Assembly (NCBI GenBank): GCA_029582265.1
Contig: CM055816.1
Span: 37,053,357-37,117,356 of the forward strand
DNA: 64,000 bases
Direction of reading: 5' to 3'
Origin: Zoroaster sp. YZ-2022
Lineage: Eukaryota; Echinodermata; Asteroidea; Forcipulatida; Zoroasteridae
Shown here: positions 59,522 to 64,000 of the stretch, piece by piece
Layout: each line of letters opens with the position of its first letter
Position numbering within the stretch: the stretch's first letter is position 1
Made by a program: the position numbers and the translations under genes
The notes under the pieces: generated by a model
What the model saw: the letters and a program-made list of their open reading frames with translations, nothing else
Told to the model about the DNA's origin: nothing
Databases searched by the model: none

Positions 59522-59964
59522 TAGTAGCAATCCTTGTAAATGTTTGCAATAAGTACCAATAAATTAAAACTCCTACTTGTTAGCGTTATTGTATAACCAC
59601 TTCCATTCCGAATTCAGTCTTTCCATCGCTGTGCAGAGACCTTTAAATACCAACATCTCAGAAAATACCAACATCTCAGAAAATGTCAGTCATGTCATTA
59701 TTAACTGACACATTATATTGGTCATTGCATGCAGCGGGCGCGGACCTACACAACGCCGTCGTAATGGAAACTACACTTGCACATTGGGCTCCCTTTCACT
59801 ACATCATTGCATTTTATTGGCTGTTAATGAATCCACAATTAAAAGTGGATCATGAAGCGTACCCGACGCTGCAAAGGCAATGGCGAGAAAAAATTATTTT
59901 ACAAGCACTAGGGTAATCGAAGTTTGGATATTGTAATTTAATCATATTTAGCGAGTTTTCTATT
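59522..59964. other. Spacer between the Tc1 and piggyBac elements
   Basis: 443 bp without a supported feature. An open plus-strand stretch of 77 codons (59683-59916) has no recognisable domain. AAATACCAACATCTCAGA is tandemly repeated near 59646-59680. Confidence 0.4.
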
Positions 59965-60240
59965 TTAACCCTTTCGATCCCACGGGCTCTAAAAAGAGCC
60001 TTTGTTGTGATACGCTTCCTTCCCGTGGGCTCTAAAAGGTGCCGGGAATCGGCATGCCCTTGACGACCACGGCGACTTAAATCACCATCTGAAAATGCTT
60101 GAGTGGTTTTTGGGGTTGGCGCCCTCTATTGACAGGAATGAAGTGTATAAAGTTTATGAAAGAAAAGTGCGTCACTTTGCGGTTTCCCGGTGCTAGCGTC
60201 CACTCGCTTCCACAACGGTCAGTTTAATTTAGTTGCAATC

Positions 60241-60393
60241 ATGATGGAAACGGACATAAATGATGGCATTTTGGCAGAGATTTTGGCAGACAGTGGCTCA
60301 GAATCAGATGACGAAGTAACGGATGACGAAGTAACGGATGACGACAGCACTATAGAAGAACAAATTCCAGCGGAATTCGTTGAACTTGAAGAG
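60241..60393 (+). CDS. piggyBac transposase, exon 1
   Basis: The acidic N-terminus of the transposase. ATGATGG at 60241 is chosen as start because the protein typically begins with a short acidic region; another in-frame ATG lies at 60190. It reads METDINDGILAEILADSGS followed by repeated DDEVT units. The donor GAG/GTAGGC at 60393/60394 ends the exon in phase 0. Confidence 0.72.
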
Positions 60394-61031
60394 GTAGGCC
60401 AAAATCACAGTAAAAATGAATAACTAATAGGGCCTATTAGTTAACGTTACTCTTCCTGGCCCAATGCAAATTAACGTAATTCACTTATTTTCCTAGGCTA
60501 TAGCGTAAATAGCGTTACAACTGTTGGAGTTGAGTAATGTAAATTTAGAAAATGGATCCCTTTAATAGGATTGACCAAATCCCCACCCCCTTGAAAAGTC
60601 AAGTGAAAATGTACAATTATTAGTAGTTTGTTGGGAATGTTGGGGTAATATTTGTATTCATTGAAACAGCAAGTTGATGTATAGATATAGCATAGAAATT
60701 TTAACATTCACCCATAGCCGGTCGTGCTGTTTAGCGTTAACAGGCTGAAAATGCACTCTTGGTCTCAAGCTTCCAAAAGAATAGCCTTGTATTCGAAAGG
60801 CCCTCATAAGTCGTATGCAAGAAGTTGGGGGAATTCACATTCACAATCCCACATTAAAACGAAAATGTATCGACAACGAGTTTTGGAGAGTGGATGGAAT
60901 CTGCCATATTTTTTCTCAGCACAATATTCTTTTGCGCATGACCCCCTGTGGCCTGTGCACATGCAGCATTGAGATATTGTATTTACAAAGGACCGAGATT
61001 AATCCTCCTTTGCCTTGTTTTTCTGTTGCAG
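60394..61031 (+). other. piggyBac intron
   Basis: GT (60394) to AG (61031) with acceptor TTTTTCTGTTGCAG, 638 bp, phase 0 on both sides. It contains stops in all frames. Inferred from sequence only. Confidence 0.65.
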
Positions 61032-62603
61032 CCTACCTACCAAGGTGACAGCCGACCAAGATCAAGGAGGACGACAGGAAAGTTAGATTTCCGATCCGGT
61101 TGGGAACGACGAGACCATTACGAGTGTGGGACTGTGCAGTTCAATGGAAATTCTGGCCCCACTGGCGACTTTGCCACACTGTCGGCAGTGGAGATCTTCA
61201 AGCTGTATTTTTGTCAACTCGTGTGGGATATGCTCGTCGATGAGACTAATCGCTATGCGCAGCAAACAATAGACTCAAATCCTGGTCAACAATTCTCCTG
61301 GCACCCAACCAACATTCCAGAAATGATGGCATTTGTGGCACTTCTCATTGCTATGGGCATAAACAAATCCTCTCAATACAAGATGTACTGGTCAACATCT
61401 GAAGTTCTTCGCATCCCATTCTACCCGTCGATCATGTCCCGAAATCGGTTCAGTTCAATTCTTCGGTTTCTCCACATCTCAAATAACCAAATTCCTCGTA
61501 GAACCTTGGCTAAACAGGACCAAACTTTCAAAGTTCGGCCCTTGATAGAAGTCCTCGTCCCGAAGTTTCTCAACCTGTATAACCCTGCGCAGAATCTCTC
61601 TCCAGACGAGAGTATGTTGAAATTCAAGGGACGCTTAAGTTTTGTTCAGTACATGCCTAACAAACCTATCAAACGGGGTATTAAAGCCTTCTCCCTGAAC
61701 GAGTCCAAAACAGGATACACGTGTGCTTGGAAACTGTACACAGGAGCCGACGACACCCAAACTGTTTGTGATGCAGACGTAGATTTCAAGTCATCAGACT
61801 GCCATCCACCAAACCCAACAGTTGCAGGAAAAGTCGTCATTGATCTGGTCCATGGACTTGAGAATAAGGGGCACGTAATATATTGTGATAATTACTATAC
61901 TAGCCCAGCTCTTGTAAATGTTGTGGAACTGTTCGTTACACTACACAGGGAATACCCCAGGCCGCAAACCCAAAAAACCATAAAATGAAGAAAGGAGATG
62001 ACCCATTTTTTTGGGTGAAAGGTGGGCAATTGTGTATCGTTTGGCAAGACAAAAAATCTGTAACACTTTTAACTAATGTAGGCAACACTGATTTGTCCAA
62101 AAAGCAAATTCGGTGTAATAAAAGCACAAGTGGATTTTGTGATGTTATGAAGCCCAATTGTATTGAAGATTACAACAAAAACATGGGTGGAACTGATCTT
62201 GCCAACCAATGTTTTCAGTACTACAATCATACACACAGAAGCTTGAAATGGTGGAAAAGAGTTTTTCCATATGCTGAATATCTGTATTGTCAATAGCAGA
62301 GTAATATTCACCAGCATAGCAGGGAACAAAAATGTCAGTAATCTTGATTTTCGTATAGGGATTGTACAGGGCTTGCTGTTGCGTTGGGAACGTAACGCAA
62401 CATGTCAGTTGAGATACCATATTCCTATTGAGTTGACAGGGCAACAGCACTATCCTGGCAAAACCCCCAATGGAAAGAAACGCGACTGCATTGTTTGCAG
62501 TAACCGAAAATTAGGCAGGCGAAAACAAACAAAGATGATCTGTAAACAATGTACACAACCTATGTGCATAGTTCCTTGCTTTGAGAAATACCACATCACT
62601 TGA
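61032..62603 (+). pseudogene. piggyBac transposase, exon 2 (two frameshifts)
   Basis: The transposase cuts and pastes the element at TTAA. The frame opens at 61032 in phase 0 and carries the DDE_Tnp_1_7 core: FDFRSGWERR-like start, then IPEMMAFVALLIAMGINK. The first catalytic Asp is in SPDESML (61605-61607) and the second in YCDNYYTSP (61887-61889). A frameshift, probably with a small deletion, falls at about 61925-61940. The next frame has the third Asp in VWQDKKSV (62048-62050) and IEDYNKNMGGTDLANQ. A second shift is near the T5 run at 62257-62263. The last frame ends with a cysteine-rich domain (CIVCSNRK, MICKQCTQPMCIVPC) and stop at 62601. All catalytic residues persist; it is recently dead, or the shifts are assembly errors. 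Confidence 0.88.
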
Positions 62604-62674
62604 TTGTAAATCTATACTATTTGCCTTCAAACCCCCCCCCCCCCCGTTCAATGTTGGGAATGGTCGGACAAGCC

Positions 62675-63213
62675 GCAGATTACAGTCCAAACCAACATTG
62701 AATTGGGGGGTGGGGTGTTAGCATGGATTGTGATGTATTTACACTGAATACAAGTAAATGGTTCATTTCCAAGTAGAAAACCAAAAAAAATCCCCCAAAA
62801 TCTCATTCAAGTTATTGTTTTTCACATGGAAAAAAAATCTTATACCTGTACCGTATTTGCATGAAATATCACCCATTTGTATTACTTTACTTTAGTGTAA
62901 ATACTGATCCAAATATTTAATTGTTTTGCTTTTACACTTAAAAAATCTGCAGATTACAGTCCAAACCAACATTGAATTGGGGGGTGGGGGGGGTGGGGTG
63001 TTAGCATGGATTGTGATGTATTTACACTGAATACAAGTAAATGGTTCATTTCCAAGTAGAAAACCAAAAAAAATCCCCCAAAATCTCATCCAAGTTATTG
63101 TTTTTCACATGGAAAAAAATCTTATACCTGTACCGTATTTGCATGAAATATCACCCATTTGTATTACTTTTCTTTAGTGTAAATACTGATCAAATTATTT
63201 CGCTTTTGCACAA
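62675..63213 (+). repeat. Tandem duplication of about 270 bp in the piggyBac 3' region
   Basis: 62675-62948 and 62949-63213 are near-identical, each starting GCAGATTACAGTCCAAACC and including TTAGCATGGATTGTGATG and CACATGGAAAAAAATCTTAT. Copies differ by a few bases and in G-run length. Confidence 0.92.
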
Positions 63214-63556
63214 TGTTTTCCTCCCTTTTGTATACTCATTTTTACATACAAATGAGAAAGTTAAAAAAGTGTCTATTCCTGCCGTGTGAGGGCGCACTTC
63301 AATGAAATTGTGAAAAACCCACTGGTGCTGAAGTGACATTGGGCTCCTAATTACTGTGGTAAAGAAGGGTACTCTCTGACATAACTGGCTGGTAATGAAA
63401 GGGTTAAAGGAATTTTCGGCAATTTGTATTTTAATCCAAAAATTGCTCCAAACAAAATTTTTGTATTATATTTTAAAAAAAAAATCAAACCAGTTTAACA
63501 GTAATTTAATACATCAATAAATAAATGACGAGGCCCTGAACCTTACATGCGTCATG

Positions 63557-63745
63557 CAGCGGCGTAGCCAGGACTTTTTCAGTGGGGGTCACAGGGGCCA
63601 TTACTTTTCAGTGGGGGGGCCAGGGGTATGGTTTTTTCCCCTTTTGTTTTCTTTTCTGTTTTGGGGGCGCTATGAGGGGGCACTGGAAAATTGTGTGGAG
63701 CACGTGCCCCCCCCCCCCCCCCGGCCTCCCGTGGCTACGCCGCTG
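63557..63745. mobile_element. hAT-like MITE (CAGCGGCGTAGCC type)
   Basis: The ends CAGCGGCGTAGCCA and TGGCTACGCCGCTG are perfect 13-14-bp inverted repeats. GTCATG stands directly on both sides (a 6-bp match where 8 is usual). It is a relative of 39968-40176, with similar G-rich GGCCAGGGGTATGG interior. Confidence 0.82.
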
Positions 63746-63774
63746 GTCATGAACTAAATCAAGAACAACTGTGC

Positions 63775-64000
63775 CATGTTTCTAAAAGCTATTTTTGGGG
63801 AACACCCATTTTGACATTTTGAAAATGGCGGGAAAATGCATAATTTTTAAAGTAAACATTCCACAGTTACATGTTTTGCAGTTTTACCTATGTTTTGAGG
63901 TTCCGTGATTATAAATACAGCTTTGAAAACAGTGAAGAAATATAATTAGAAGAAATATAATTAAATCAATTAAATATAATTAGGTACATTAAACAAAGCC
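63775..64000 (+). repeat. Dispersed repeat, copy 2
   Basis: The second copy of 40406-40613, continuing to the window end through TACATTAAACAAAGCC. Unlike copy 1 it has no CACTGT element after TTAAAC, so it may represent the unoccupied site. Confidence 0.88.

Larger units (their letters stand above)
59969..63403 (+). mobile_element. piggyBac element, nearly intact
   Basis: TTAA duplications (59965-59968, 63404-63407) and CCCTTTC ends at both sides define it exactly. The left end is CCCTTTCGATCCCACGGG; the right end, reverse-complemented, is CCCTTTCATTACC. Subterminal GGGCTCTAAAA words occur twice near the left end, one within a small GGCTCT-AAAA-AGAGCC hairpin. It carries one transposase gene with an intron and a duplicated 3' non-coding segment. 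Length is 3,435 bp. Confidence 0.95.

Overview
The window is eukaryotic: it has spliced genes with GT-AG introns, DNA transposons with clean target-site duplications, LTR and non-LTR retrotransposon remains, and a long satellite array. A marine invertebrate fits best, perhaps a deuterostome such as an echinoderm or hemichordate. That guess rests on the AT-rich base composition, recurring TAGGCCTA words, the mix of piggyBac, Tc1, hAT and Harbinger elements, and the discoidin gene. It is inference and I cannot name a species.

Layout. 1-33165 is one satellite of about 230 bp, roughly 140 monomers. It runs in one orientation in 1-6800 and in the other in 7301-33165. The two arrays are separated by an N run of exactly 500 bases, and a second 500-base N run (33166-33665) follows. 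Fixed-size gaps are scaffolder placeholders, so the strand flip and the location of the array are not proven. 33666-37637 is the 3' part of a decayed Ty3/gypsy retrotransposon (gag, protease, RT, RNase H, integrase, polypurine tract, start of the 3' LTR). It is followed by a 17-bp minisatellite and duplicated TGTACATG-rich DNA.

38.5-59.5 kb is host DNA with two recognisable genes on the minus strand and many small transposons. Gene 1 ends with a factor V/VIII type C (discoidin) domain split over three exons (45526 to 42541), with one probable extra exon upstream (46787-46629). Its splice phases agree throughout, and one intron must use a GC donor. Gene 2 (54.05 kb to 52.13 kb) is a compact model: a 5' UTR exon and three coding exons giving about 118 residues. 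It resembles the C-terminal part of large uncharacterised metazoan proteins. A Harbinger-type MITE sits five bases past its stop codon, the first of five terminal-inverted-repeat elements packed side by side.

58009-59519 is a complete Tc1-like element with a broken transposase. 59969-63403 is a nearly intact piggyBac element: TTAA duplication, terminal repeats, one intron, all three catalytic aspartates and a cysteine-rich tail, with two frameshifts. The last bases are a second copy of a dispersed repeat whose first copy (40406-40613) is interrupted by a TA-flanked element, so they appear to show that insertion site empty.

The most unusual observations are the dimeric higher-order organisation in part of the satellite, the pair of CACTGT-ended elements whose subterminal hairpins differ in sequence but keep their pairing, the GC-AG intron in the discoidin gene, and the small gene 2 with its MITE-built 3' end. 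I found no CRISPR array, operon or functional tRNA gene.
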